A stretch of DNA of 61,242 nt from Anaerolineae bacterium (GCA_016928235.1 JAFGLD010000007.1:1-61242), one strand, 5' to 3'; numbered from the stretch's first letter, positions 40,856-49,232 are shown. Made by a program: numbers and translations. The notes: generated by a model from the sequence alone, not told the origin.

Positions 40856-42185
40856 CAAGCAAACACAAAACGGTAAAATCCAATTCGATGTGATTGTCGT
40901 CGGGGCCGGGCTGGCAGGCTCGGCGGCCGCCGCGGTGACCGCGCAAGGTGGCCTGAGTGTAGCTCTCATCGAGCGCGGCCAGGCCCCCGGTGCCAAGAAC
41001 TCCTTTGGCGGCGCGCTCTACACCCACTCACTGGAAGAGATCTACCCCGATTTTTGGGATCGGAAACCACCGCTTGAGCGGCCGGTCACCGAGGCCGGCT
41101 TCTGGTTCCTTTCCAAAGACGGCCTGGTTAACATGACCGTCCGCGGTGGAGCGCTTGGCCGCCAACCTGCCGATGCCTATGTGGCGCTGCGTGCTAAGTT
41201 CGATCTGTGGTGGGCCGAGCAAGCCGCCCAGTCAGGCGCTTTCATCATCCCCAAGACGACGGTGACCGACTTCATCCGCGATTCGAGCGGCAAGATCGTA
41301 GGCGTCGACACTGACCGCGCTCAGGGCCGGATTTATGCCCCGGTGGTGATTGTGTGTGAAGGCGTCAACAATCTGCTTACCCTGAAGGCCGGTCTGAGTA
41401 AAAGCGATCTGAAACCCAAAGCTGTGGCGCTGGGAGTCAAACAGCTGATCGCGCTACCGGCAGACACCATCAACGCCCGCTTTGGACTGCCTGATAACTC
41501 ACACGGGCTCGCCGTCACCGTGGCAGGCGATGTATCGATGGGGCTGACCGGCATGGGATTTGTCTACACAGGCAACGACTGTGTCTCGATCGGTCTGGGG
41601 GTCACCCTGGAAGAGTTGGCGAAGGCAAAGATACGACCGTATGCGCTCTTGCAGCGCTATCTCAACCACCCTGCGATTGCGCCGCTGGTTGCCGGCGGTC
41701 GGTTGATGGAGTATGGCGCTCACCTGATCCCCGAAGGCGGCTGGAATGACATGCCCAAGCTATATACTGATGGCGTGATGGTAGCCGGCGATGCTGCCAC
41801 GATGGTTAATGCCCTGCACTGGGAAGGTACCAACATGGCCATCATCGCCGGTAAAGAGGCCGCCGAGACTGCCATCAAGGCCCACCGGCGCCAGGACTTC
41901 TCAGGTAAGTCTCTCTCGGAGTATCGAGAGCGGCTGAGCAAACGGTTTATCCTCAAGGACCTGCGCCAGTATCGCAATTTGTCCCGGTTCCTGGAAAACC
42001 ACCCGACCTTTATGGATGTCTATCCCAACTTTCTAAACGATGCCCTGGGGATGTTCTTTACCGGGTACGGCAAAACTAAGAAAGACTTGTATGGGGATAT
42101 TGTACGCTCGCTGACCCGTCGCAGGCCCTTGATCAAGGTGGTTGGTGATATGCTCGCCTTTGGTAAGGCGGTTATGGGTATTTAG
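40848..42185 (+). CDS. fixC: FixC-type flavoprotein dehydrogenase
   Basis: A 445-residue FAD protein related to ETF-quinone oxidoreductase but without its own iron-sulfur domain, as in FixC. The N-terminal dinucleotide fold FDVIVVGAGLAGSAAA is followed by LIERGQAPGAKNSFGGALYT. A C-terminal FAD segment reads TDGVMVAGDAATMVNALHWE then GTNMAIIAGKEAAETA. The missing cluster is supplied by FixX, encoded 28 bp downstream. FixCX passes the high-potential electron of the FixAB flavin to quinone. The start overlaps fixB by 8 bp. Confidence 0.94.
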   Translation: MTSKQTQNGKIQFDVIVVGAGLAGSAAAAVTAQGGLSVALIERGQAPGAKNSFGGALYTHSLEEIYPDFWDRKPPLERPVTEAGFWFLSKDGLVNMTVRGGALGRQPADAYVALRAKFDLWWAEQAAQSGAFIIPKTTVTDFIRDSSGKIVGVDTDRAQGRIYAPVVIVCEGVNNLLTLKAGLSKSDLKPKAVALGVKQLIALPADTINARFGLPDNSHGLAVTVAGDVSMGLTGMGFVYTGNDCVSIGLGVTLEELAKAKIRPYALLQRYLNHPAIAPLVAGGRLMEYGAHLIPEGGWNDMPKLYTDGVMVAGDAATMVNALHWEGTNMAIIAGKEAAETAIKAHRRQDFSGKSLSEYRERLSKRFILKDLRQYRNLSRFLENHPTFMDVYPNFLNDALGMFFTGYGKTKKDLYGDIVRSLTRRRPLIKVVGDMLAFGKAVMGI

Positions 42186-42213
42186 GTTCGTGTGAAAGGT
42201 AAGAGGTAAATCC

Positions 42214-42546
42214 ATGAGCACAAAAAGTGATGAAGTGGTTGGAACTCAGGGAAAAGAGGATCTGCCGGAAGTCTATGTTGACGATCTGTTGATGTCGATC
42301 AAGTATTTCACCGATGAGAACGAAGTCCATTTGCAACTCATCGATCCGGAGACTTGTGTTGCGTGTGACAAGCCCTGTGTATCCTTTTGTCCGGTAGGAG
42401 CCTATCAGGTGCAGGAGGATGGACATGTGACCATCGCCTTCCAAAGCTGTATCGAGTGCGGGAGCTGCCGTGTGATGTGCCCGCATAATAATATCGAGTG
42501 GAAGTATCCACGCGGCGGTTTTGGGGTGTCTTACAAATTCGGATAG
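42214..42546 (+). CDS. fixX: FixX ferredoxin-like protein
   Basis: A 110-residue protein. Two Cys groups lie at about residues 46-58 (TCVACDKPCVSFCPVGAY) and 78-88 (CIECGSCRVMCPHNNIEW), giving ferredoxin-like clusters, with the FixX ending KYPRGGFGVSYKFG. It supplies the iron-sulfur centre lacking in FixC. It is preceded by AGAGGTAAAT. A GC-rich hairpin (42566-42591) follows. Confidence 0.93.
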   Translation: MSTKSDEVVGTQGKEDLPEVYVDDLLMSIKYFTDENEVHLQLIDPETCVACDKPCVSFCPVGAYQVQEDGHVTIAFQSCIECGSCRVMCPHNNIEWKYPRGGFGVSYKFG

Positions 42547-42565
42547 ATGGTTGGTGAATCTCGGC

Positions 42566-42591
42566 GGCAGGGGCAGTTGCCGGCCCCTGTC
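42566..42591 (+). terminator. Hairpin inside the operon after fixX
   Basis: GGCAGGGGC pairs with GCCCCTGTC around an 8-base loop. The following ATTTTGTC is only partly T-rich, so it may be an attenuator or processing site between the fix and fdh halves. Confidence 0.45.
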
Positions 42592-42632
42592 GGACTATTT
42601 TGTCATACTAACGATAGCAAGAAAGAAGCAAT

Positions 42633-43229
42633 ATGCTGAACCAGCCCAACATCCGGCAGATGGACACCATCTGCCGGTATACCGTCGATGAGTACATCGA
42701 CATGCTCATCCAATTCCACGGCAACTTTGCCCCAGGCCTCCTGATCGGTGGTTTCATGGTCGATGCTGCCGTACAACAGATGACCCCCTATGAATTTTTC
42801 GATGCCATCTGCGAATCGACCTCATGCCTTCCCGATGCTATCCAGATGCTCACCCCGTGCACTGTCGGTAACGGCTGGCTCAAGATCGTCAATACGGGCC
42901 GATTTGCCATTGCTCTGTACGAGAAACGAAGCGGAGACGGCGTCCGCGTCAGTATGGATGTATCGAAGCTAGACCAGTGCCCGGAAATCAGAAACTGGTT
43001 TATGCGTCTCATATCCAAGCATGATCAAGATAAAAATGCGCTGCTGAGCGAGATCAAGACGGCGGGGCGGGATATCCTCTCGATCCGACCTGTTAAGATT
43101 TCATCGAAGCTACTCGGCAAGCGCCCCAGAGATCCGATTGCCTTGTGCGAGTCATGCGGCGAAGCATTTCCAACCAACGGCAGCGTGCTGTGCCCGGCCT
43201 GTAAGGGAGTGGATTTATTTGAGATTTGA
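42633..43229 (+). CDS. FmdE-like protein with C-terminal zinc ribbon
   Basis: A 198-residue protein resembling FmdE, first known beside formylmethanofuran dehydrogenase and often found near formate dehydrogenase genes. The core is seen in STSCLPDAIQMLTPCTVGNG (about residues 68-87) and RFAIALYEKRSGDGVRVSMD. A C-terminal zinc ribbon is CESCGEAF...CPACKG. The usual N-terminal HGHxCPG is replaced by HGNFAPG (about residues 29-35), so the metal or thiol site there is probably lost. It is an assembly or redox accessory protein by context; its real function is unknown. Confidence 0.8.
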   Translation: MLNQPNIRQMDTICRYTVDEYIDMLIQFHGNFAPGLLIGGFMVDAAVQQMTPYEFFDAICESTSCLPDAIQMLTPCTVGNGWLKIVNTGRFAIALYEKRSGDGVRVSMDVSKLDQCPEIRNWFMRLISKHDQDKNALLSEIKTAGRDILSIRPVKISSKLLGKRPRDPIALCESCGEAFPTNGSVLCPACKGVDLFEI

Positions 43230-43339
43230 CATTTGGCTCGTGATGCGTGATCTGGGAGCGACATTGCCTATGGCCTTGTGACAACAGCTTCTAGCTCATC
43301 ACCCATCACCCATCCATTACTATTCTTTACGGAGGTGTC
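43230..43339. repeat. 7-bp-period repeat between FmdE-like and NuoEF genes
   Basis: GCTCATC, ACCCATC, ACCCATC (43294-43314) in register, with a weaker CGTGATGCGTGATC pair at about 43237-43250 on the opposite sense. These complementary arrays interrupt an otherwise compact operon. Confidence 0.65.
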
Positions 43340-45058
43340 ATGAGAGAAGGAAACCAAGAGAACGTCGAGAGCATCATCGAGAAATACCCAAAAAAGGAAT
43401 CGGCTGCCCTGCCTGTCATGCAGTTGATCCAGGAAGAAAATGGGAACCAATTGGATGCCGCCGGTGTGGAGGAAGCTGCCAGGGCGCTCGGTATGAGCAA
43501 GAGCCGCATCTACGGCATCGCCACCTACTACACAATGTTCAATACCCGGCCAGTGGGAAAATATCACCTCCAGGTAGATACCTGTGTCCCTGGTTTTCTT
43601 CATGGGGCGGATGAGATCGTCAAGCATCTCGAGCAGACACTCGGCATTTCCGTCGGTGAAACAACAGCAGATGATCTGTTTACCCTGTCTACCGTGCAAG
43701 ATCTGGCCTCTTGCGCCACAGGCCCGGTCATCCAGGTCAACGACCGATATTTTGAGAACATGACCATCGAAAAGACCGACGAGCTTATCGAGGCGCTGAG
43801 GCAGGGGAAAGAGCCCGACAATGACACGTCGATGACCGTTGTGTCTGAGTGTGGGATACTGCTTAATGATCGAACTCAGGCTGACTGCCGCACACTCGAT
43901 TTCTACAAACGGAACGGCGGCTACCAGGCGCTGGCAAAAGCCCTATCAATGCAGCCGGCGGATATCGTGAATGAAGTGAAAGACGCACAAATTCGAGGCC
44001 GCGGCGGTGCGGGATTCCCGGCTGGGGCAAAGTGGTCATTCCTTCCCAAAGACGATCCCCGGCCTGTCTACTTGATCTGTAATGCCGATGAAGGTGAGCC
44101 GGGCACTTTCAAAGACAGGCAGATCATGGAATTCAACCCGCATCTGGTCATCGAAGGCATTGCCATTAGTGCTTATGCCATTGGCGCGGCTCAGGCCTTC
44201 ATCTACATCCGCGGTGAGTTCACCTGGATCGCCGACATCCTCGAAGCGGCCATCGAAGCGGCTAAGGCGGATGGTCAGCTCGACCACGTGGACATCATCG
44301 TCCACCGGGGGGCCGGATCTTATGTTTGCGGTGAAGAGACCGCCCTGATCGAATCAATCGAGGGCAAACGAGGCAATCCAAGATCGAAACCACCCTTTCC
44401 TGCTAACATCGGACTGTACGGATGCCCGACCGTCGTCAACAATGTCGAGACGCTGGCCAGTGTGCCCTACATCGTCCGGCACGGTGCCGAAACCTTCAAG
44501 CAGATCGGTATCCCCAACAATTACGGACCCAAGATATTTGGCGTGTCGGGTCATGTGAACACGCCCGGTGTCTTCGAGTATCCGCTCGGCACGCCGCTCA
44601 AGACCATCCTTGATGCCGCGGGGGGAGTCAAGGGAAAAATGAAGGGAGTGATCGTCGGCGGGTTGTCCGTGCCGATCCTTACGGCCGCGGAAGCCGAAGG
44701 TCTGTCCCTCGATTATGACTCATGCCAGAAAGCGGGGACGTCGCTGGGATCGGGAGGCATCATCGTGGTCAACGACAGCGTGTCGATCCCGGAGCTCGCG
44801 CTGAGAACGATCGAGTTCTACCATCATGAATCATGCGGCCAGTGTGTGCCATGCCGGGAAGGCTCTCTCGTCGTCGAGAGCAAGCTCCGCGCGCTGGTCG
44901 AAGGGAGAGGGACACGCGAGGATATCGACTTAGTCCTTCAGTTGTGCGGAACCATCCGAGGACTTACGCTATGCCCTACCGGCGAGGCATTTTCGATGCC
45001 GATACAAGCAATGGTCACCAAGTTCAGACCGGAATTCGAAGCACTCATCCAACAATAG
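43340..45058 (+). CDS. NuoE-NuoF fusion, formate dehydrogenase beta subunit
   Basis: A 572-residue fusion. Residues about 1-155 are a NuoE (24-kDa) thioredoxin-fold domain, about 165-572 a NuoF (51-kDa) domain. NuoF is intact: RGRGGAGFPAGAKWSF for NADH, NADEGEPGTFKDRQIME for FMN, YVCGEETALIESIEGKRGNP, and the [4Fe-4S] ligands ESCGQCVPCREG plus TLCPTGEA. In NuoE the pattern C-x4-C reads CVPGFL and C-x3-C reads DLASC, so two of four [2Fe-2S] ligands are gone. The protein is the NAD(H)-reactive subunit. It lies 10 bp before fdhA and has GGAGGTG at its start. Confidence 0.92.
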   Translation: MREGNQENVESIIEKYPKKESAALPVMQLIQEENGNQLDAAGVEEAARALGMSKSRIYGIATYYTMFNTRPVGKYHLQVDTCVPGFLHGADEIVKHLEQTLGISVGETTADDLFTLSTVQDLASCATGPVIQVNDRYFENMTIEKTDELIEALRQGKEPDNDTSMTVVSECGILLNDRTQADCRTLDFYKRNGGYQALAKALSMQPADIVNEVKDAQIRGRGGAGFPAGAKWSFLPKDDPRPVYLICNADEGEPGTFKDRQIMEFNPHLVIEGIAISAYAIGAAQAFIYIRGEFTWIADILEAAIEAAKADGQLDHVDIIVHRGAGSYVCGEETALIESIEGKRGNPRSKPPFPANIGLYGCPTVVNNVETLASVPYIVRHGAETFKQIGIPNNYGPKIFGVSGHVNTPGVFEYPLGTPLKTILDAAGGVKGKMKGVIVGGLSVPILTAAEAEGLSLDYDSCQKAGTSLGSGGIIVVNDSVSIPELALRTIEFYHHESCGQCVPCREGSLVVESKLRALVEGRGTREDIDLVLQLCGTIRGLTLCPTGEAFSMPIQAMVTKFRPEFEALIQQ

Positions 45059-45068
45059 GGGAAAAGCT

Positions 45069-47756
45069 ATGAAAAAAACGATTTTTATTGATGGGATGGC
45101 GGTGGCCTTCGACGGGGAAAAGACCGTGCTCCAGATTGCCAGGGAAAACGGTATTTACATCCCCACTCTGTGCTATCACCCAAAGCTCGGACCGGCCGGC
45201 ATGTGCCGCGTCTGCGTGGTGGAAGTTGATGGGATGCGCGCGCTTCAAACATCATGCTCTTTGATGGCAACAGATGGGATGCGCATCCAAACGGCTTCTC
45301 CGGGGGTAATCGAAGCCCGCAAGATGGTGGTCAACCTGCTGCTGGCCAACGGGAACCATGACTGCCTCTCCTGCGAGGTCAACGGTGACTGTGAGCTTCA
45401 GGATGCGGCCTACCACCTGGGTATTGAAAGGCCTGCTTTCCTGGTCGAAGAGCAGGCGGAAAGAGACACATCAGCTGCCTTTATCATGCGCGACCCCAAC
45501 AAGTGTATCCTGTGCGGCCGGTGCATTGAGGGCTGCAACCGCATGGTCGTCAACGAGGTGCTCGATTTCGGTCTCAGGGGCGGGCACACGAAGGTGATCT
45601 GTGACGCGGATGTCCCGATGGGCCAATCGACCTGTGTCCAGTGCGGCGAGTGCGTCCAGCTCTGCCCGGTGGGCGCGCTGATCGACAAGAAGGGGATCGG
45701 CCAGGCCCGCGCCTGGGAAGTCGAGAAGGTCAGGACGACCTGCCCTTACTGCGGTGTCGGCTGCCAGCTTGAGCTGCACGTCAAGGGTGACCAGATTATC
45801 CGTGTCACGGGCATCGATGGGGCCCAGCCCAACCAGGGCCACCTGTGTGTCAAGGGGCGCTACGGCTACGACTTCATCTATTCGGATGACCGGCTCACCA
45901 CGCCGCTGATCCGGGAGGCCGATGGCTTCCGCGAGGCGACCTGGGATGAGGCGCTTGACCTGGTTGCCGACAAGTTCAGCCAGATCATCGCCGAGTCCGG
46001 ACCCGATGCCATCGCCGGCGTCAGCTGCGCCAGAAGCACCAACGAAGACTCGTACAACATGCAGAAACTGATGAGGGGGGTAATCGGCACAAACAACATC
46101 GACCATTGTGCCCGTACCTGACACGCTCCCACTGTTGCCGGTCTGGCAACCTCATTTGGGTCAGGCGCAATGACAAACTCGTTCAGCGAATTTGAAAAAG
46201 CTAAACTCTTCTTCCTGATCGGTACCAACATGACCGAGGCTCATCCCGTGGCGTCCTATTTTGTCAAGCGCGCCGTTTTGAAGGGGGCCACGCTCATCGT
46301 TGCCGATCCCAGAAAGCATGCACTTGCCAGGAAGGCCGATATCTTTGCCCAGCTCAAGGTTGGCTCGGATGTCGCTTTCCTCAATGGCATCATGTATGTA
46401 CTGATTACCGAAGACCTGTATGACAAAGCATTTGTCGAGGCCAACTGTGTCGACTTCGATGACCTGAAAGCGAAGGTCATGGAGTATCCTCCTGAGAGAG
46501 CGTCGGAGATCTCCGGTGTCCCGGTCGAGACCATCCGGGAGATCGCCCGTACCATGGCTTCGATCAAGCCGGGGATGCTCTGCTACACACTTGGCATCAC
46601 GGAACACACCTGCGGCAAGAACAACGTGATGTCGGTCGCCAATCTCCAGATGCTGCTTGGCAACATGGGAGTGGAAAGTGGCGGTGTGAACCCGCTGCGC
46701 GGTCAGAACAACGTCCAGGGCGCCTGCGATATGGGCGCTCTGCCCGGAACCTATCCCGGCTACCAGAGTGTCACCAATCCGGAGAGCAATGCCAAGTTTG
46801 CCGAGGCCTGGGGCGTCGACAGCCTGCCCGACAAGTTTGGATTGATGATACCGGACATGATGGCCGGTCTGGCGACGGGAAAAGTCAGAGGGTTCTACAT
46901 CTTCGGCGAGAACCTGGCCAACTCGGAGCCGAACATCGCTCACGTCGAACATGAGTTGGCTTCCGCCGAGTTCATCGTCTGCAATGACATCTTCCCGACC
47001 GAGACCACCCGATTTGCCCATGTCATTCTTCCATCAGCGGCCTGGTGCGAAGATGATGGGACATATACCAACAGCGAGCGCCGGGTCAACCGCGTGCGCA
47101 AGATCAAGGACGCCCCCGGCCAGGCTAAGCCGAACTGGTGGATCTTCAAAGAGATTGCCAGGCGGATGGGCCAGGAGTGGCCATCGAATAGTCCGCAGGA
47201 GATCTGGGACAACGAGGTATCGATGCTCGTTCCGGCCTATGCCGGGATCAAGTATGCACGCATCGAGCAGGATGGGCTGCAATGGCCCTGCCCAAGCATC
47301 GACCACCCCGGGACAAAGTTCCTCCATAAGGACGGGAAGTTCGCGCGAGGCCAGGGACTGTTCAAGGGGATCGAGTGGACGCCTCCGGCGGAGGTCGAGG
47401 ATGAGGAATATCCATTTGTCCTCAGCACCGGGCGGCGGCTGTTTCACTATCACACGAGGACGCAAACCATGAGAGCCGGTCTCGACCAGATACTTCCGGA
47501 GGAGACGGCGGACATCTCACCCGTCGACGCGACCCGGCTGGACATCGCCGACAGCGAAACCATCAAGGTCAGCTCACGCCGCGGATCGGTAAAGGTCAAG
47601 GCCAGAGTAACCGATCAGATCCCCGCGGGATTGGTGTGGATGGCCTTCCACTTCCGTGACGGCAACGCCAACTGGCTGACCAACAATGTGTTCGACCCCG
47701 ACACCAAGACGGCAGAATACAAAGCCTGTGCCGTCAAGATCGAGAAGATTGTATAA
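45069..47756 (+). CDS. fdhA: Selenocysteine formate dehydrogenase catalytic subunit
   Basis: An 895-residue protein read through the in-frame TGA at 46119-46121 (selenocysteine 351). Domain order: [2Fe-2S] domain with Cys35, Cys46, Cys49 and Cys63; His/Cys cluster HDCLSCEVNGDC; two [4Fe-4S] sets CILCGRCIEGC and CVQCGECVQLCP; Mo/W-bis-MGD domain with CPYCGVGC. The active site reads DHCART-U-HAPTVAGLATSFG, the FdhF pattern. Conserved C-terminal parts include GGVNPLRGQNNVQGACDMGA and NAFVCND-like DIFPTETTRFA, and the MopB C-terminal barrel. It should oxidise formate or reduce CO2, exchanging electrons with the NuoEF protein 10 bp upstream. Confidence 0.96.
46119..46150 (+). promoter_or_regulatory. 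Bacterial SECIS element at the fdhA UGA
   Basis: After TGA come 12 bases, then a perfect 6-bp stem GTTGCC/GGCAAC with the loop GGTCT (46134-46150). The 12-base offset and the GGUCU loop match the E. coli fdhF element recognised by SelB. Confidence 0.93.
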
Positions 47757-47764
47757 AACAAAGA

Positions 47765-47795
47765 CAATCCCAGGCGGTTTCTTGGCCTGGGATTG
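47765..47795 (+). terminator. Terminator after fdhA
   Basis: CAATCCCAGGC/GCCTGGGATTG, a perfect 11-bp stem with a 9-base loop, followed by TTGCTTTATT. It ends the fdh cluster. Confidence 0.85.
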
Positions 47796-47857
47796 TTGCT
47801 TTATTGCCCCGCTAATTCTGTTTATTGCTGTCGACGATCACGATACTTTAACGCTCT

Positions 47858-47886
47858 GCGCGTAAAATTTGCGTTATTTTATGCGC
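47858..47886. repeat. Hairpin GCGCGTAAAAT/ATTTTATGCGC
   Basis: Arms 47858-47868 and 47876-47886 pair at 10 of 11 positions, abutting the 27-bp repeat at 47887. Confidence 0.5.
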
Positions 47887-47913
47887 AACTCAGTTATTTT
47901 CGATAAAGCCTAC
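47887..47913. repeat. 27-bp repeat, inverted partner at 49087-49113
   Basis: Its reverse complement matches 49087-49113 at 26 of 27 bases. The two flank about 1.2 kb containing the methyltransferase remnant, one ~110-bp repeat and the DsbA-like gene. A weaker third copy lies near 50337-50360. Confidence 0.8.
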
Positions 47914-48107
47914 TGCTTTGTGTAAAGGTACGTTGTACCGAAGTGTTCGCTGTACTCAGCCACGTCGATGCTCAAACCAGCCTGCCTGAGCATCCCCGGA
48001 GGGAAAACAGCATCGAACAGGTGGAAGAGTCCGCCGGGCTTGAGGCATGGCTGCCACACGATGAAGGCGCTGGAGAAAGGTGTTCGGATATTGGACATAG
48101 TCACCAA
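47910..48107 (-). pseudogene. C-terminal remnant of a class I methyltransferase
   Basis: Sixty-five residues. LKPGGLFHLFDAVFPPG (the motif after the SAM-binding core) and the ending GLSIDVAEYSEHFGTTYLYT look like the last third of a small-molecule SAM methyltransferase. The N-terminal SAM-binding motif I is absent. The stop TAG is the first codon of the 27-bp repeat. Confidence 0.55.
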
Positions 48108-48164
48108 ATGATGTGCTCAAGTGTCATTTCTGTGTCAGTAGGAGTCGTCGAACGCGATAGGTGG

Positions 48165-48184
48165 ATTCCCACGAAAGCGGGAAT
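48165..48184. repeat. Dispersed ATTCCC...GGGAAT hairpin
   Basis: ATTCCC at 48165-48170 and GGGAAT at 48179-48184, followed by GACAC. Same family as 22241, 25674 and 34749. Confidence 0.75.
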
Positions 48185-48247
48185 GACACCCTCACGTGTA
48201 TAGGAATGGGCAAAGGGATTGAGACAAGGCAATTGGTGTATAACCAC

Positions 48248-48371
48248 ATCTCTACTGGTACAGTTGGGCGGAAATAGCCCGGCAGTAAAGAAGTCCTTCA
48301 TACCCAACTGTTTAAGTGTTTCGCATGTGGCCATAACCGACGGCTTACTTATGCCGCGAAATACTAGTTAC
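48248..48371. repeat. Inverted third copy of the ~110-bp repeat
   Basis: The reverse complement aligns with both units at 10279-10503, including ACTAGTATTTCG, GCATAAGTAA, ACTTAAACAGTTGGG and CGCCCAACTGTAC. Its left edge in that sense coincides with the stop codon of the DsbA-like gene. Confidence 0.75.
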
Positions 48372-49062
48372 CCAATTCCTGATCGATGATCCTTTTGAAT
48401 TCTGCAAGAGGCTGCGCACCTACCAACCTCTGGCCATTGACAAAGAAAGTCGGTGTGCCGCTAACCCCATAAGACACGCCGCTTTGCATATCTGCCAATA
48501 CTTCCTCAGCATACTTGTCGCTGTCCAGACAGTTGGTGAATTTGTCCATATCCAACCCGATATCTTCGGCAAGCTCCTCGTAAAGTTTTACATTGAGCGA
48601 TTCCTGGTTCGCGTAGAGCAGATCGTGCATCTCCCAGAACTTTCCCTGCTCGTTGGCACACTCGGCAGCCTCGGCAGACTTCTGTGCCTCAGGGTGCATC
48701 GATGATAGCGGATAGTCACGGTAGACAAAGCGAATCTTGTTGCCATATTCGTTAATCAGCGCGTCGAGGGTCTCATCACGAAACCGCTTACAGTAAAAAC
48801 ACTGAAAATCACTAAACGAAACAATTGTTACCCTGGCATTGTTCGGCCCAATCTGGGGATCACCGTCTGTCTCGATCTTAGCAGGCTTAGGCTCCTGAAC
48901 GCCCATCTCCACCAAAGCGTGATCGAAGGCCATCTTCGCGAGAAAATAGCCTCCCAGCCCACCGAGGACAAAAATCAGTATGGCTACTCCCACAGCAATC
49001 ACCGTCCATTTATTCAAGACGATCACATCCTCATTGTGAACGTTCCGCTCCTCTTTACTCAT
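48364..49062 (-). CDS. DsbA-like membrane-anchored thiol oxidoreductase
   Basis: A 232-residue protein. A polar N-terminus is followed by one helix (about residues 19-44), then a thioredoxin_4/DsbA domain (about 62-230) with active site FQCFYCKRF (CxxC at about 88-91) and cis-Pro loop SGTPTFFVNG. It should form or shuffle disulfides outside the membrane. AGGGG precedes the start. The stop codon TAG lies exactly at the edge of the inverted ~110-bp repeat, so the C-terminal end could have been set by its insertion, though the length is normal. Confidence 0.92.
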   Translation of the reverse strand: MSKEERNVHNEDVIVLNKWTVIAVGVAILIFVLGGLGGYFLAKMAFDHALVEMGVQEPKPAKIETDGDPQIGPNNARVTIVSFSDFQCFYCKRFRDETLDALINEYGNKIRFVYRDYPLSSMHPEAQKSAEAAECANEQGKFWEMHDLLYANQESLNVKLYEELAEDIGLDMDKFTNCLDSDKYAEEVLADMQSGVSYGVSGTPTFFVNGQRLVGAQPLAEFKRIIDQELGN

Positions 49063-49086
49063 TGGCTAAATCCCCTTGTTGGAAGA

Positions 49087-49168
49087 GTAGACTTTATCGA
49101 AAATAACTGAGTTAAGCATGAAATAAGCCGGATTTCATGTATAGTACGCCTGTTGCCGATAAAGTCTA
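49087..49168. repeat. 81-bp MITE-like element with nested hairpin
   Basis: TAGACTTTATCG (49088-49099) and CGATAAAGTCTA (49157-49168) are perfect 12-bp terminal inverted repeats. Inside lies CATGAAAT/ATTTCATG around AAGCCGG. The left 27 bases are the partner of 47887-47913. It lies just upstream of the DsbA-like gene. Confidence 0.7.
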
Positions 49169-49232
49169 TTAAATATATTCAATCGTACCAGATTAACCTG
49201 CATCGGCAAATGGTGGAAATATCCGGCATACT

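Noticed and set aside
46119-46121. fdhA as two genes or a nonsense-mutated pseudogene
   Set aside because: The TGA lies at the exact catalytic Sec position, frame and family motifs continue, and a canonical SECIS hairpin follows.
47943-48203. Plus-strand 86-codon open frame
   Set aside because: Its C-terminal part is a translation of the dispersed ATTCCC hairpin, and it opposes the methyltransferase remnant.
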